From Arthrobacter sp. (lineage in GTDB: Bacteria; Actinomycetota; Actinomycetes; Actinomycetales; Micrococcaceae), in assembly GCA_023264815.1 (NCBI GenBank), contig JAHFUZ010000006.1, positions 116,035 to 180,034 of the forward strand: a stretch of 64,000 bases of DNA, read 5' to 3'. The notes under the pieces were generated by a model. The model saw nothing but the letters and a program-made list of their open reading frames with translations, had not been told where the DNA came from and did no database searches. The translations under genes and the position numbers were made by a program. Positions 1 through 8,070 of this stretch are shown here, piece by piece. Position 1 is the first letter of the stretch, and the number at the start of each line of letters is the position of its first letter.

Positions 1-161
1 AAGACCTGCGGATCCGGGACATCAAGGCCGAGCTCAAGCGGGTGGATGCCCTCCAGCAGGCGGCCAGGGGCCTGGTGGACAGTGAGCAGTCACCTGTGCG
101 GCCTGCCCGGGGCCCTGCCACGGCACCCCTGCGGGCACCGGCGGTGGTGGCGGCCGGATGA
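1..161 (+). CDS. 3' end of an unidentified gene (partial)
   Basis: The window opens inside a gene; about 52 codons remain (frame begins at base 3, TGA at 159-161). The visible tail is a charged helix-like stretch (RDIKAELKRVDALQQAA) followed by a Pro/Ala-rich end. Its stop overlaps the next start as ATGA, so the two genes are probably translationally coupled. In mycobacteria two dynamin-like GTPases (IniA, IniC) are encoded in tandem, so this could be the IniA-like partner of the next gene. That is inference from context; the visible part contains no diagnostic motif. Confidence 0.6.
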   Translation, partial: DLRIRDIKAELKRVDALQQAARGLVDSEQSPVRPARGPATAPLRAPAVVAAG

Positions 162-1651
162 AGACGCCCACCGTCCCGGGGGTGGCTGAGCTGATCCGGG
201 AGGCTCTCTCCGTCTACCGCGATGATCCTGCCGCCGTCGCGACGTTGGAGGGGTATGCCGGCAGGCTGGCCGAACCCTTGCGGATAGCTGTGGCGGGAAT
301 GGTGAAGGCCGGCAAGTCGACCCTGCTGAACGCCATCATCGGGGAAGAGATCGCCCCCACGGACACCGCCGAATGCACGCGCATCGTGACCTGGTACCGG
401 TTTGCCCATTCCCCCCGCATCACCCTTGAGCCCATAGCCGGCGAACCTCGCCTGCTGCCCCTGAAGCGGGTCAGCGGGCGGCTTGTTTTCGACCTGGGCG
501 GGGCGCGGGCGGAGGATGTGGAGCGCCTGGTGGTGGAATGGCCGTCGGAGAGCCTCCGGAATGTCACCCTCATCGACACACCGGGAATCGCCTCACTGTC
601 CGAGGATGTTTCCGCGCGGTCCGTCCGCTTCCTGACCCCGGACGACGCACCCTCCCAGGCTGACGCCGTCGTCTATCTCATGCGGCACATGCACGCCACG
701 GATCTCCGGTTCCTGGAATCCTTCAAGGACACCGAGGCGGGCCGCTCCGGGACGGTTAATGCCATCGCCGTCCTCTCGCGGGCCGACGAAATCGGTGCGG
801 GACGAATCGATTCGATGCTCTCCGCAGGGGACATTGCTGAGCGGTACCGTCGGGACCCCAGCCTGCGAAAGCTGGCGTTGGGGGTGGTCCCGGTGGCCGG
901 TCTGTTGGCCCAGAGTGCCCGGAGCATGCGCCAGTCCGATTTCGAGTCGCTGGCCCTCCTTGCCGCCATGGAGCGGCCCGAGCGGGAACGGCTGCTGCTG
1001 TCCGCTGACAGGTTCCTGCGGTCCGGTATTCCGGAAGGGCTCACCGCGGACGCGAGGGAACAGCTCCTGGAACGGTTCGGGCTGTTTGGGATCCGCCTGG
1101 GCATTGTGCTGTTCCGGGCCGGATTCCGGGATCCCACGCCGCTGGCGCACGAGCTGGCCAGGCGGAGCGGGCTGGACCCGCTGCTGGGCATGCTGGCAGG
1201 GCAGTTCCATGCCCGCGCCGACGCCCTCAAGGCCCGCACGGCCCTGGTGGGCGTTGAAGCCCTCCTCCGGACCTCGCCACGGGTCGGCTCGGGGCATCTG
1301 GCAGCGGCACTGGAGCGTCTCCAGGTCAACGCGCACGAGTTCAGGGAACTGCGCCTGCTGGCCACGCTGCGGACCACCGGCGTCCCGCTCAGGCATGACC
1401 TGGCCGCCGAGGCAGAACGGATCATCGGCGGCGACGGCGTGGCGGCCCACATCCGGTTTGGCCTGAACCCGGACGCCACTGCCGAAGACATTGGGGCCGC
1501 CGCCCACCAGGTCCTCCACCGCTGGCGCCTGGTAGCCGAGAACCCGCTGACGGACCGTGCAGCTTTGGAGGTTTGCCGCGTGGTGGTGCGCAGCTGTGAG
1601 GGTGTCCTGGCGGAGTCAGCCGGGCTCCACCTGCACCGGCAGCCGGCGTAA
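158..1651 (+). CDS. Dynamin-like GTPase (IniC-like)
   Basis: This 497-residue protein has a clear GTPase domain: G1 P-loop GMVKAGKST (47-55), G3 DTPG (140-143) and G4 SRAD (207-210), followed by a long helical C-terminal half. Length and layout match the IniC branch of bacterial dynamin-like proteins (about 490 residues), which in mycobacteria accompany IniA and are linked to membrane remodelling under cell-wall stress. No transmembrane segment is evident, so it is probably a peripheral membrane protein. The start overlaps the upstream stop (ATGA), which fixes the start and implies a two-gene operon. The next gene is convergent, only seven bases away. The family call is firm; the role in this organism is inferred. 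Confidence 0.8.
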   Translation: MKTPTVPGVAELIREALSVYRDDPAAVATLEGYAGRLAEPLRIAVAGMVKAGKSTLLNAIIGEEIAPTDTAECTRIVTWYRFAHSPRITLEPIAGEPRLLPLKRVSGRLVFDLGGARAEDVERLVVEWPSESLRNVTLIDTPGIASLSEDVSARSVRFLTPDDAPSQADAVVYLMRHMHATDLRFLESFKDTEAGRSGTVNAIAVLSRADEIGAGRIDSMLSAGDIAERYRRDPSLRKLALGVVPVAGLLAQSARSMRQSDFESLALLAAMERPERERLLLSADRFLRSGIPEGLTADAREQLLERFGLFGIRLGIVLFRAGFRDPTPLAHELARRSGLDPLLGMLAGQFHARADALKARTALVGVEALLRTSPRVGSGHLAAALERLQVNAHEFRELRLLATLRTTGVPLRHDLAAEAERIIGGDGVAAHIRFGLNPDATAEDIGAAAHQVLHRWRLVAENPLTDRAALEVCRVVVRSCEGVLAESAGLHLHRQPA

Positions 1652-1658
1652 CCGCAGG

Positions 1659-2252
1659 CTACGGCCGGTTCCGGCGCGTCTTAAACCATCGGCCGGCCGA
1701 CGGCATCAACAGCGCCAGCAGTCCGACGAAGCCCAGGAGCACCTGGGCGCCCCAGAGGAGCAGGACATAGTTGCCGGCGTCGCCCTCAGGGACGAGGAAC
1801 GCCCTGGCCACCGCCATCACTGCCACCTGGGCCGCGAGCAGCGGCGCCAGCAGCCACCGGGCCCAGCCGCGGCGCCCGGAGGCGGCCCCCATGAATGCTG
1901 CCTGCAGCACGATCAGCAAGAGCAGGGCGCTGCCGCTGCCCCAAAAGACGATGCCCGCGGAGGTGGTGACGGCGTCGGCGTCCCCGCCAGGGGCCATTTC
2001 CTCCACCACGGTGCGCAGCCGCTCCAGGTGGGACGTGCGGGTGAGGAACGTTCCACCCAGGACGGCCAGTCCGGCGACGATGCTGAAAAACCAGAGGTAC
2101 CGCGCCCAGGTGATGCTGCGCGGCGTCGGCGGGATGGCTTCGATGGGTGCCGGCGCGGAGTAGGACAAGCCGGGCCGCGGCGGGGGAGGAGGCGTGGCAG
2201 CCCCGGCGGGCGCAACTGGAAGTCGGTGTTCTCCGTCGGGGTGCTGGGGCAT
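1659..2252 (-). CDS. Four-TM membrane protein, unknown function
   Basis: This 197-residue protein begins with a Pro/Ala-rich cytoplasmic segment (about 1-45, including PPPPPRPG) and then has four hydrophobic helices, near 50-68, 100-120, 130-150 and 160-182, ending in a basic tail (KTRRNRP). I recognise no enzymatic motif. It lies five bases from the stop of the PLDc_N-domain gene upstream, so the two probably form an operon on the minus strand. Small Pro-rich-plus-4TM proteins are common in actinobacteria and mostly uncharacterised; I do not assign a function. Confidence 0.65.
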   Translation of the reverse strand: MPQHPDGEHRLPVAPAGAATPPPPPRPGLSYSAPAPIEAIPPTPRSITWARYLWFFSIVAGLAVLGGTFLTRTSHLERLRTVVEEMAPGGDADAVTTSAGIVFWGSGSALLLLIVLQAAFMGAASGRRGWARWLLAPLLAAQVAVMAVARAFLVPEGDAGNYVLLLWGAQVLLGFVGLLALLMPSAGRWFKTRRNRP

Positions 2253-2257
2253 GGGTC

Positions 2258-2659
2258 CTACTTCACGTCGCCGGTGTCATGAGTGTCTGCGTCGCCCGTG
2301 CTGTCGGGGCCGGTGCCGGCAGGTCCGTCGCCGCCCTTTGCCTCAAGGTCATCCTTGAGTTTTTTGAGGCGGGCCGCTTCGGCCTGCTTCCGGCGGCGCA
2401 CCTCGAGGTTCCGGAGGAAATCGGGGTCGTCATCCGGGGCCGTGGGACCACTGTAGGTGCGGCGGGCCGGAGGCGTGTTCCGGGGGCGGCCGATCAGCAG
2501 CCACAGGATGGCACCGATTACCGGGAGGACAATCATCACGATGATCCACGCGGGCTTGGAAATTCCCCGGGTCAGGCGGGCGTCAGTGCGGATCACGTCC
2601 ACCAGTCCATACACAAAGATGACGAGAACTGCGACGGCCAGAACCACACGGAAGAGCAT
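2258..2659 (-). CDS. PLDc_N-domain membrane protein
   Basis: This 133-residue protein has two N-terminal transmembrane helices (about 2-22 and 35-57) separated by a short loop (DVIRTDARLTRG), matching the PLDc_N family (the membrane segment that precedes phospholipase D domains, often found alone in actinobacteria). The rest is a charged, probably coiled cytoplasmic tail (about 75-108, rich in K, R, E). I chose the ATG at 2659 because the encoded hydrophobic segment starts there; a longer in-frame reading would add about 99 residues of low-complexity sequence antisense to the neighbouring gene. Function unknown; a membrane or signalling accessory role is only a guess. Confidence 0.7.
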   Translation of the reverse strand: MLFRVVLAVAVLVIFVYGLVDVIRTDARLTRGISKPAWIIVMIVLPVIGAILWLLIGRPRNTPPARRTYSGPTAPDDDPDFLRNLEVRRRKQAEAARLKKLKDDLEAKGGDGPAGTGPDSTGDADTHDTGDVK

Positions 2660-2716
2660 GGCATTAAGTCTATCGTTCGGAGGCGGCTGGCGTTCAGGCG
2701 GGCCCGCTAAACTTGG

Positions 2717-3031
2717 ATGGTGGCTTTCCTGAAATACTCCCTGATCCGGCTGGCGCTCTTCGCGCCGCTCTTTGTGCTGTTTATGCTCCTGCAGTTGGGG
2801 GCCGTGCTCTCCGTCATCTGCGCAGCGCTGATTGCCTTTGCCGTCAGCTACCTGTTCTTCCAGAAGCAGCGCGACGACGCGACCGCCGCCCTGCAGCATC
2901 GGTTCTCCGGCAAGGCCAAGCCGATCCGCAGCGCCGGCGAGGTTGCCGACGCGCACGCCGAGGACACCCTCGTGGACACCAACCCGGATGTCACCATCCG
3001 CTCAAGCACCCCGAAGACGCCCGACGCCTAA
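2717..3031 (+). CDS. DUF4229 family membrane protein
   Basis: This 104-residue protein has two hydrophobic helices (about 6-27 and 28-49) followed by a polar tail containing the family-like stretch FFQKQRDDATAAL. I recognise it as DUF4229, a family regularly encoded beside the menaquinone gene menA in actinobacteria, and menA is indeed the convergent neighbour 18 bases downstream. The context suggests a membrane protein linked to quinone or respiratory functions, but no biochemical role is established to my knowledge. It is divergent from the PLDc_N gene, with 57 bases between the two start codons. Confidence 0.75.
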   Translation: MVAFLKYSLIRLALFAPLFVLFMLLQLGAVLSVICAALIAFAVSYLFFQKQRDDATAALQHRFSGKAKPIRSAGEVADAHAEDTLVDTNPDVTIRSSTPKTPDA

Positions 3032-3048
3032 CCCCGGCAGTGAACGGC

Positions 3049-3930
3049 CTAGAACCCGTGGCTGAGTATCAGTCCCAGTGAGAACAGCACGCTGTAGCCG
3101 AGGTTGATCAGGCCGGTCTGCTTGAGCACCGGGATCAGGCTCTTGCGCTTGCGGCCGTTGATCATCAGCCAGGCCGGCATGAGGCAGGCCGGGATGAGCA
3201 GCAGCACGATCAGGATCCACGGCCGGCCCGGGGCCAGGATCACTACCAGCAGGATGGCCACGGCCAGCATCAGCACGTAGCTTTCGCGGGCGTGCTTGTC
3301 GCCCAGCCGCACGGCCAGGGTCTTCTTGCCCGCCTGGATGTCCGTGGGGATGTCGCGGACGTTGTTGGCCATCAGCAATGCGCAGGCGATCAGGCCCGTC
3401 CCGATCGCGCCAATCACTGCCGGAAGGCTGATCTGCCCGGCCTGCGTGTATGTGGTGCCGAGCGTTGCCACCAGGCCGAAGAAGACAAACACAAAAACGT
3501 CGCCCAGGCCCATGTAGCCGTACGGGTTCTTGCCTCCGGTGTAGCCCCACGCGGCCATGACACAGCCGATTCCCACCAGGATCAGCCACCAGCTCTGGGT
3601 GATCACCACCAGTGCCAGGCCGAACACCATGGCCACTGCGAAGGTGCCGAACGCCGCGTACTTGACGTGCTCCGGCTTGGCCGCGCCGGAGCCTACCAGC
3701 CGCAGCGGGCCCACGCGGTCCTCATCGGTGCCCCGGACGCCGTCGGAATAGTCGTTGGCGTAGTTCACCCCCACCTGCAGGAGCAGCGCCACCAGGGCGG
3801 CCAGGATGGCGTTGACGGGACGGAACGAATCCAGCTCGTACGCCGCGGCGGTGCCGATCAGCACGGGGGCGATGGCGGCCGGCAACGTGCGGAGGCGGGC
3901 GCCCTGGATCCATTGTGCGGCTGTGGCCAC
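3049..3930 (-). CDS. menA: 1,4-dihydroxy-2-naphthoate polyprenyltransferase MenA
   Basis: This membrane enzyme attaches the polyprenyl tail to 1,4-dihydroxy-2-naphthoate, giving demethylmenaquinone. The 293-residue protein shows both Asp-rich motifs of the UbiA superfamily: NDYSDGVRGTDEDR (59-72) and NNVRDIPTDIQAGKKT (189-204), which bind the Mg-diphosphate of the prenyl donor. Eight or nine hydrophobic helices fill the rest, and the N-terminal ARLRTLPAA is typical of MenA. It lies on the same strand downstream of menE and menB, with a 78-base gap to menE. Together these cover the CoA-ligase, ring-closure and prenylation steps; menC, menD, menF and menG are outside the window. Confidence 0.95.
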   Translation of the reverse strand: MATAAQWIQGARLRTLPAAIAPVLIGTAAAYELDSFRPVNAILAALVALLLQVGVNYANDYSDGVRGTDEDRVGPLRLVGSGAAKPEHVKYAAFGTFAVAMVFGLALVVITQSWWLILVGIGCVMAAWGYTGGKNPYGYMGLGDVFVFVFFGLVATLGTTYTQAGQISLPAVIGAIGTGLIACALLMANNVRDIPTDIQAGKKTLAVRLGDKHARESYVLMLAVAILLVVILAPGRPWILIVLLLIPACLMPAWLMINGRKRKSLIPVLKQTGLINLGYSVLFSLGLILSHGF

Positions 3931-4008
3931 GGTGAGTACCTCGCTGGGTTGGGGGAAAACGGTGAAACGGTGTGCGCCGGCCGCGGGGGCAGCAGGTGCA
4001 GCTCTACT

Positions 4009-5175
4009 CTACTTTCCCTGGTGCAGGGCGTTGAGCCGCCCGATCATGGCCAGGCGGTCCGGTTTGCCGTTGGGCAGCATCAGCAGCTCGCCGGCTGCCA
4101 GCACCGTTTTCGGTGCCAGCAGGCCCAGCCGGGCGTGCCATTCCTGTTCAAGGACGACGGCGTGATCCCCGGCGGGGGAAGCGCCGGCCAGCGCCACATA
4201 CGCGGCCACGGCCTGGCCCCATTCAGCGGACGGAACGCCGGCCACAAAAGCCGCCATGACGCCGTTGGACTTTTCCAGCTCCTCCTGGACGTGCGCGGCG
4301 GAGACCTTGACGCCGCCGGTGATGATGACGTCGTCGGCACGGCCCAGGACGGTGAGCCGGCCGTCCGCGTCCAGGGCGCCCAGGTCATTGGTGCGGTACC
4401 AGCGGACGCCGTCTTCCTCGTAGAAGGTGTCCGTGTTTTCGGGCGAGTCGAGGTACCCGGCCGCCACGGTGTCGCCGCCCAGGAGGATGCGGCCGTCCTC
4501 GGCGATCCGGACCTCCACTCCGGTCAGCGGGACGCCGTCGTACACGCAGCCGCCGCAGGTTTCCGCGGAGCCGTACGTGGTGGTGACCTTCAGGCCGGCC
4601 TCGCGGGCCGCGGCGAGCAGCCCCGCCGACGCCGGGGCGCCGCCCAGCAGGATGCCGTCGAACCGGCGCAGCACGGCGAGGGTGTCCGGGGAAGGGGAGG
4701 CCAGGAGCCGCTGCAGCTGGGTGGGCACCAGCGACGTGAAGCGGATGGGGTCGGTCAGTTCCAGGGCACCGGCCGTGAACGCTTCGGGCGTGAAGCCACC
4801 GGACATGTCCATGACCCAGGGCCGCGTGCCCGCGAACAGCGACCGGACCAGGACCTGCACGCCGGCCACGAACTGCACAGGCAGGGCCAGCAGCCACTGT
4901 CCTTCGCCCTGGAGGGCCAGCGCGGTGCCCATGGAGGATGCCGCCAGCGCCTCGACGGTCAGGACGGTGGCCTTGGGGGTGCCGGTGGAACCGGACGTGC
5001 GGACCACCGCCACGGCGTCATCGCAGCCAGGGGTTTCCGTGTGCCCCACCACCAGCTCGCCGTCCGGGTTCACGGAAAGTTCGACGGCGGGTCCCTCGCC
5101 GTGGAGGGCGGCGGCCAGCGCGGTGAGGGCCGGTTCGATGTCCAGGGGCCCGATGTTCTGGCGTCCGATGTTCAT
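4009..5175 (-). CDS. menE: o-succinylbenzoate-CoA ligase MenE
   Basis: MenE activates o-succinylbenzoate to its CoA thioester with ATP. The protein (388 residues) has the AMP-binding P-loop TSGSTGTPKA (60-69), a TYGSAETCGG region (A5-like motif), and LTVLGRADDVIITGGVKVSA near the C-terminus, containing the hinge and the CoA-proximal lysine region of the ANL superfamily. It is shorter than typical 450-500-residue members because the N-terminal subdomain is reduced, as in other actinobacterial MenE proteins. Only 13 bases separate it from the upstream menB stop, supporting co-transcription. Substrate assignment rests on sequence family plus the menA and menB neighbours. Confidence 0.92.
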   Translation of the reverse strand: MNIGRQNIGPLDIEPALTALAAALHGEGPAVELSVNPDGELVVGHTETPGCDDAVAVVRTSGSTGTPKATVLTVEALAASSMGTALALQGEGQWLLALPVQFVAGVQVLVRSLFAGTRPWVMDMSGGFTPEAFTAGALELTDPIRFTSLVPTQLQRLLASPSPDTLAVLRRFDGILLGGAPASAGLLAAAREAGLKVTTTYGSAETCGGCVYDGVPLTGVEVRIAEDGRILLGGDTVAAGYLDSPENTDTFYEEDGVRWYRTNDLGALDADGRLTVLGRADDVIITGGVKVSAAHVQEELEKSNGVMAAFVAGVPSAEWGQAVAAYVALAGASPAGDHAVVLEQEWHARLGLLAPKTVLAAGELLMLPNGKPDRLAMIGRLNALHQGK

Positions 5176-5188
5176 GTGCCGTCCTGCC

Positions 5189-6157
5189 TTAGAAGTAGTG
5201 CGGAAAGCGGGACCAGTCGGGGTCGCGTTTCTCCAGGAACGCCTCCTTGCCTTCCACCGCTTCGTCCGTCATGTAGGCCAGGCGGGTGGCTTCGCCGGCG
5301 AAGACCTGCTGGCCGGCCAGGCCGTCGTCGGCCAGGTTGAAGGCGAACTTGAGCATGCGGATGGCCTGGGGGGACTGGCGGGCGATGTCCGCGGCGTACT
5401 CCAGGGCCACTTCCTCGAGGCGCTCGTGGTCCACGGCCTCGTTCACCGCACCCATCCGGACCATGTCCTCGGCGGAATATTCGCGGGCCAGGAAGAAGAT
5501 TTCGCGGGCTGCCTTCTGGCCGATCTGGCGGGCCAGCAGCGCGGAGCCGTAGCCGGCGTCGAAACTGCCCACGGTGGCGTCGGTCTGCTTGAACCTGCCG
5601 TGCTGGCGGGAGGCGATGGTGAGGTCGGAGACCACGTGCAGGGAGTGCCCGCCGCCGGCTGCCCAGCCGTTCACGACGGCGATGACCACCTTGGGCATGG
5701 TGCGCATCAGCCGCTGGACTTCCAGGATGTGGAGGCGGCCGGCACGGGCGGGGTCGATGGTTTCCTGGGTCTCGCCGTCGGCTGTGTTCTGTACTACGTA
5801 CCGATACCCGTCCCTGCCCCGGATCCGCTGGTCGCCGCCGGAGCAGAAGCTGTGGCCGCCGTCCTTGGGGGAGGGGCCGTTGCCGGTGAGCAGGACGGTG
5901 GCCACGTCCGGCGTCATCCGGGCGTGGTCCATGGCCCGGTAGAGCTCGTCCACGGTGCCGGGGCGGAAGGCGTTCCGGACCTCCGGGCGGTTGAACGCGA
6001 TCCGGACGGTGGGCAGGTCCCTGGTTTCTGAGCCGTCCGCCGAGCGCTCCACCTGCCGGTGGTAGGTCATGTCCTGGAAGTCATCGAAGCCGGAGACGGT
6101 GCGCCAGCGGGTGGGGTCAAAGACGTCGGACACTTTGGCAGGAATTTGGTTGCTCAC
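5189..6157 (-). CDS. menB: 1,4-dihydroxy-2-naphthoyl-CoA synthase MenB
   Basis: MenB performs the intramolecular Claisen (Dieckmann-type) ring closure of o-succinylbenzoyl-CoA. The 322-residue crotonase-fold protein shows SGGDQRIRG (106-114), the oxyanion-hole segment NGWAAGGGHSL (163-173), and FKQTDATVGSFDAGYGS (189-205). The Asp in QTDATVGSF (D193) marks the side-chain-base type described for Mycobacterium tuberculosis, as opposed to the Gly-containing, bicarbonate-dependent type of E. coli. It is first in the menB-menE-menA order on the minus strand. The start ATG at 6157 gives the usual MSNQIPAKVSDVFDP-type N-terminus. Confidence 0.95.
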   Translation of the reverse strand: MSNQIPAKVSDVFDPTRWRTVSGFDDFQDMTYHRQVERSADGSETRDLPTVRIAFNRPEVRNAFRPGTVDELYRAMDHARMTPDVATVLLTGNGPSPKDGGHSFCSGGDQRIRGRDGYRYVVQNTADGETQETIDPARAGRLHILEVQRLMRTMPKVVIAVVNGWAAGGGHSLHVVSDLTIASRQHGRFKQTDATVGSFDAGYGSALLARQIGQKAAREIFFLAREYSAEDMVRMGAVNEAVDHERLEEVALEYAADIARQSPQAIRMLKFAFNLADDGLAGQQVFAGEATRLAYMTDEAVEGKEAFLEKRDPDWSRFPHYF

Positions 6158-6223
6158 CGGACAAGTCTAGTAACTGCAACGCGGGGTCACATAAAGCCCA
6201 GTGCGGAGCGGTTCCTGGGCGGC

Positions 6224-6985
6224 TTAGGGCTGGACCTGCTGGAGCTGTTCGAAGAGTTCCGGCGGGATGGCGTAGATGAAGACGACCGCCAGGAGGTTCT
6301 TCGCAGCGTGCACAAAGTAGGCGAACATCAGGTTCTTCCCGGTCCACACGTACACAAAAACCAGGGTGGCGCCCATCGCCAGGTAGGGCAGCAGGGCCGG
6401 GAACGTGATGGCTTCCTGGCCCACGATGTGGAGGGAAGCGAACAGGACCACGGACAGGGCGCAGCACAGCCAGATGTTCAGCCGGCGGCTGAGTTTGCCG
6501 ATCAGCAGGTGCCGGAAGATGTACTCCTCCACAAACGGGCCCACAATCACCACCACGGGCACCATCAGCCAGGCAGGGACCTGCTGCATCAGTTCCTGCA
6601 GGCCGGCCTGGTTGGCGGAGGTCTGCACCCCGCCGGCCGCCGCCACCACAATGGCGGTAAGGATCATCATGGCCACCACCGCCGTGGGGACCATGATCAG
6701 GGTGAACCAGGGGCGGGTGGCCAGCACGCGCAGGTCCCGCGCCATGACCCGGCGGGCTGCGATCACGGCCAGGATCCCCACCGAGCCGTAGAAGAGCAGG
6801 TTGACTCCGTAGGACGCCGCGGCCGGGCTCGGCGCCAGCTGCCGGAGGAAGGGCGCGAGCAGCTCCCCGGCGACGGCGAAGATCCCCGCTGCGGCCACGT
6901 AGAGGCCCACCGTGGCGAAATCGAGGGGGGAAAACCGGTACAGCTCAGGCTGCGGAGCGGGTGGGCGCCGGTGTGTTGTGGCCAT
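6224..6985 (-). CDS. CPBP-family intramembrane protease
   Basis: This 253-residue multispanning protein carries the three conserved CPBP (Abi/CAAX-protease-like) motifs: EEYIFR (E153, E154, R158), FASLH (H186) and FVHAAKN (H226, N230). These form the predicted catalytic site of the Rce1-like glutamic membrane protease fold. About seven or eight hydrophobic helices surround them. In Gram-positive bacteria such proteins act in bacteriocin immunity, membrane-protein processing or prenyl-protein cleavage; nothing nearby identifies a substrate. It lies 66 bases upstream of menB on the same strand and diverges from the manganese importer operon, so co-transcription with the men genes is possible. 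Confidence 0.85.
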   Translation of the reverse strand: MATTHRRPPAPQPELYRFSPLDFATVGLYVAAAGIFAVAGELLAPFLRQLAPSPAAASYGVNLLFYGSVGILAVIAARRVMARDLRVLATRPWFTLIMVPTAVVAMMILTAIVVAAAGGVQTSANQAGLQELMQQVPAWLMVPVVVIVGPFVEEYIFRHLLIGKLSRRLNIWLCCALSVVLFASLHIVGQEAITFPALLPYLAMGATLVFVYVWTGKNLMFAYFVHAAKNLLAVVFIYAIPPELFEQLQQVQP

Positions 6986-7029
6986 GGGTTCAGCCTATCG
7001 CCCGCACCGGGGGGCGGGCTCCGTCACAT

Positions 7030-7058
7030 TGCGGCCCCAGTTCGGCGTCCCGTAGAAT
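7030..7058 (+). promoter_or_regulatory. Promoter of the metal ABC importer operon
   Basis: A sigma-70-like promoter reads TTGCGG (7030-7035), a 17-base spacer, then TAGAAT (7053-7058). Transcription would begin about seven bases after the -10 box, at or next to the ATG at 7066, so the mRNA should be leaderless. No Shine-Dalgarno sequence precedes the ATG, which agrees. Confidence 0.6.
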
Positions 7059-7059
7059 A

Positions 7060-7078
7060 TTCGGTATGCCTAACTTTC
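7060..7078 (+). promoter_or_regulatory. DtxR/MntR-like metal regulator box
   Basis: Bases 7060-7078 read TTCGGTATGCCTAACTTTC. Compared with the 19-base DtxR/IdeR consensus TTAGGTTAGSCTAACCTAA this matches at 13 positions, including the central GCCTAAC. The site starts directly after the -10 box and covers the expected transcription start and the ATG. A metal-loaded DtxR-family repressor bound here would block initiation. Since the operon looks like a manganese importer, an MntR-type member is the likeliest ligand (inference). Confidence 0.55.
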
Positions 7079-8070
7079 TGTTTCGGTGCGCCAAAGTAGG
7101 CGCCCGGACCCTCGCTCCCCGGAAGGTGGCGCAGCGCGCAGCCGCAAGCGCCGCCGTCGTCCTTTTCACCCTGTCGGTGACTGCCTGCGGCGGCGCTGCG
7201 GGCGGGAACGCGCCGGGCAACGGCGGCGACGATAAGCCCGTGGTGCTGACCACCTTCACCGTCCTGGCCGACGTCGCCCGGAACGTCGCGGGGGAGCACC
7301 TCACCGTGGAGTCCATCACCAAGGCAGGCGCCGAGATCCACGGCTACGAACCCACCCCCGGCGACATCCGCAAAGCCTCCAAAGCGGACCTCATCCTGGA
7401 CAACGGGCTGAACCTCGAAGCGTGGTTCGGGCAGTTCGTCGAAGGCCTGGACGTGCCGCACGCCGTGGTCAGCGACGGTGTGCAGGTCATGTCCATCAGT
7501 GAAGACTCGTACCAGGGCAAGCCGAATCCGCATGCGTGGATGTCCCCCGTGAACGTCCAGATCTACACCGACAACATGGTGAAGGCCTTCAGTGCGCTGG
7601 ACCCGGACAACGCCGCCGCCTTCAAGGCCAACGGGGACGCCTACAAAGCCAAGCTTCAGGCTGTGCAGGACGAGATGAAGGCCAGCCTCTCGGCCCTCCC
7701 CGAGAACCAGCGTGCCCTGGTGACCTGCGAAGGCGCCTTCTCCTACCTGGCCCGCGACGCCGGGCTCCGCGAGGTCTACATCTGGGCCGTGAACGCCGAG
7801 CAGCAGGCCACGCCGCAGCAGATCACCCGTGCCATCGAGTACGTCAAGGCCAACCAGGTCCCGGCGGTGTTCTGCGAATCCACGGTGTCGGACGCCCCCA
7901 TGCAGCAGGTTGTCGGGGCCACGGGCAGCGCGTTCGGCGGCATCCTGTACGTTGACTCGCTCTCCGAAGCGGACGGCCCGGTGCCTACCTACCTGGACCT
8001 GATCAGGCACGACGCCAACCTCATCACCAAGGCGCTGACCGGCGCCGCTGCCTCGCAGGCAAAGTCATGA
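7066..8070 (+). CDS. Metal ABC transporter substrate-binding lipoprotein (Mn type)
   Basis: This is the extracytoplasmic metal-binding subunit of a cluster A-I (PsaA/TroA) importer. A signal peptide ends in the lipobox SVTAC (C41). Predicted ligands are H92 (IHGYEP), H156 (NPHAWMSP), E222 (TCEGAFSYL) and D297 (YVDSLSE). This His-His-Glu-Asp set is that of manganese/iron binders such as PsaA; zinc binders have a third His. I chose the ATG at 7066 because the -10 box ends seven bases upstream (leaderless mRNA) and the signal peptide follows; a GTG at 7126 is the alternative but has poor ribosome-binding-site spacing. It overlaps the ATPase gene by four bases (ATGA). Confidence 0.9.
   Translation: MPNFLFRCAKVGARTLAPRKVAQRAAASAAVVLFTLSVTACGGAAGGNAPGNGGDDKPVVLTTFTVLADVARNVAGEHLTVESITKAGAEIHGYEPTPGDIRKASKADLILDNGLNLEAWFGQFVEGLDVPHAVVSDGVQVMSISEDSYQGKPNPHAWMSPVNVQIYTDNMVKAFSALDPDNAAAFKANGDAYKAKLQAVQDEMKASLSALPENQRALVTCEGAFSYLARDAGLREVYIWAVNAEQQATPQQITRAIEYVKANQVPAVFCESTVSDAPMQQVVGATGSAFGGILYVDSLSEADGPVPTYLDLIRHDANLITKALTGAAASQAKS

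Noticed and set aside
593..1519. Long minus-strand frame opposite the dynamin-like GTPase.
   Set aside because: Low-complexity R/G/Q/H-rich translation, no start signal, and the plus strand has intact GTPase motifs.
3292..5340. Very long plus-strand frame across menA and menE.
   Set aside because: It is antisense to two well-supported menaquinone genes and lacks any domain.
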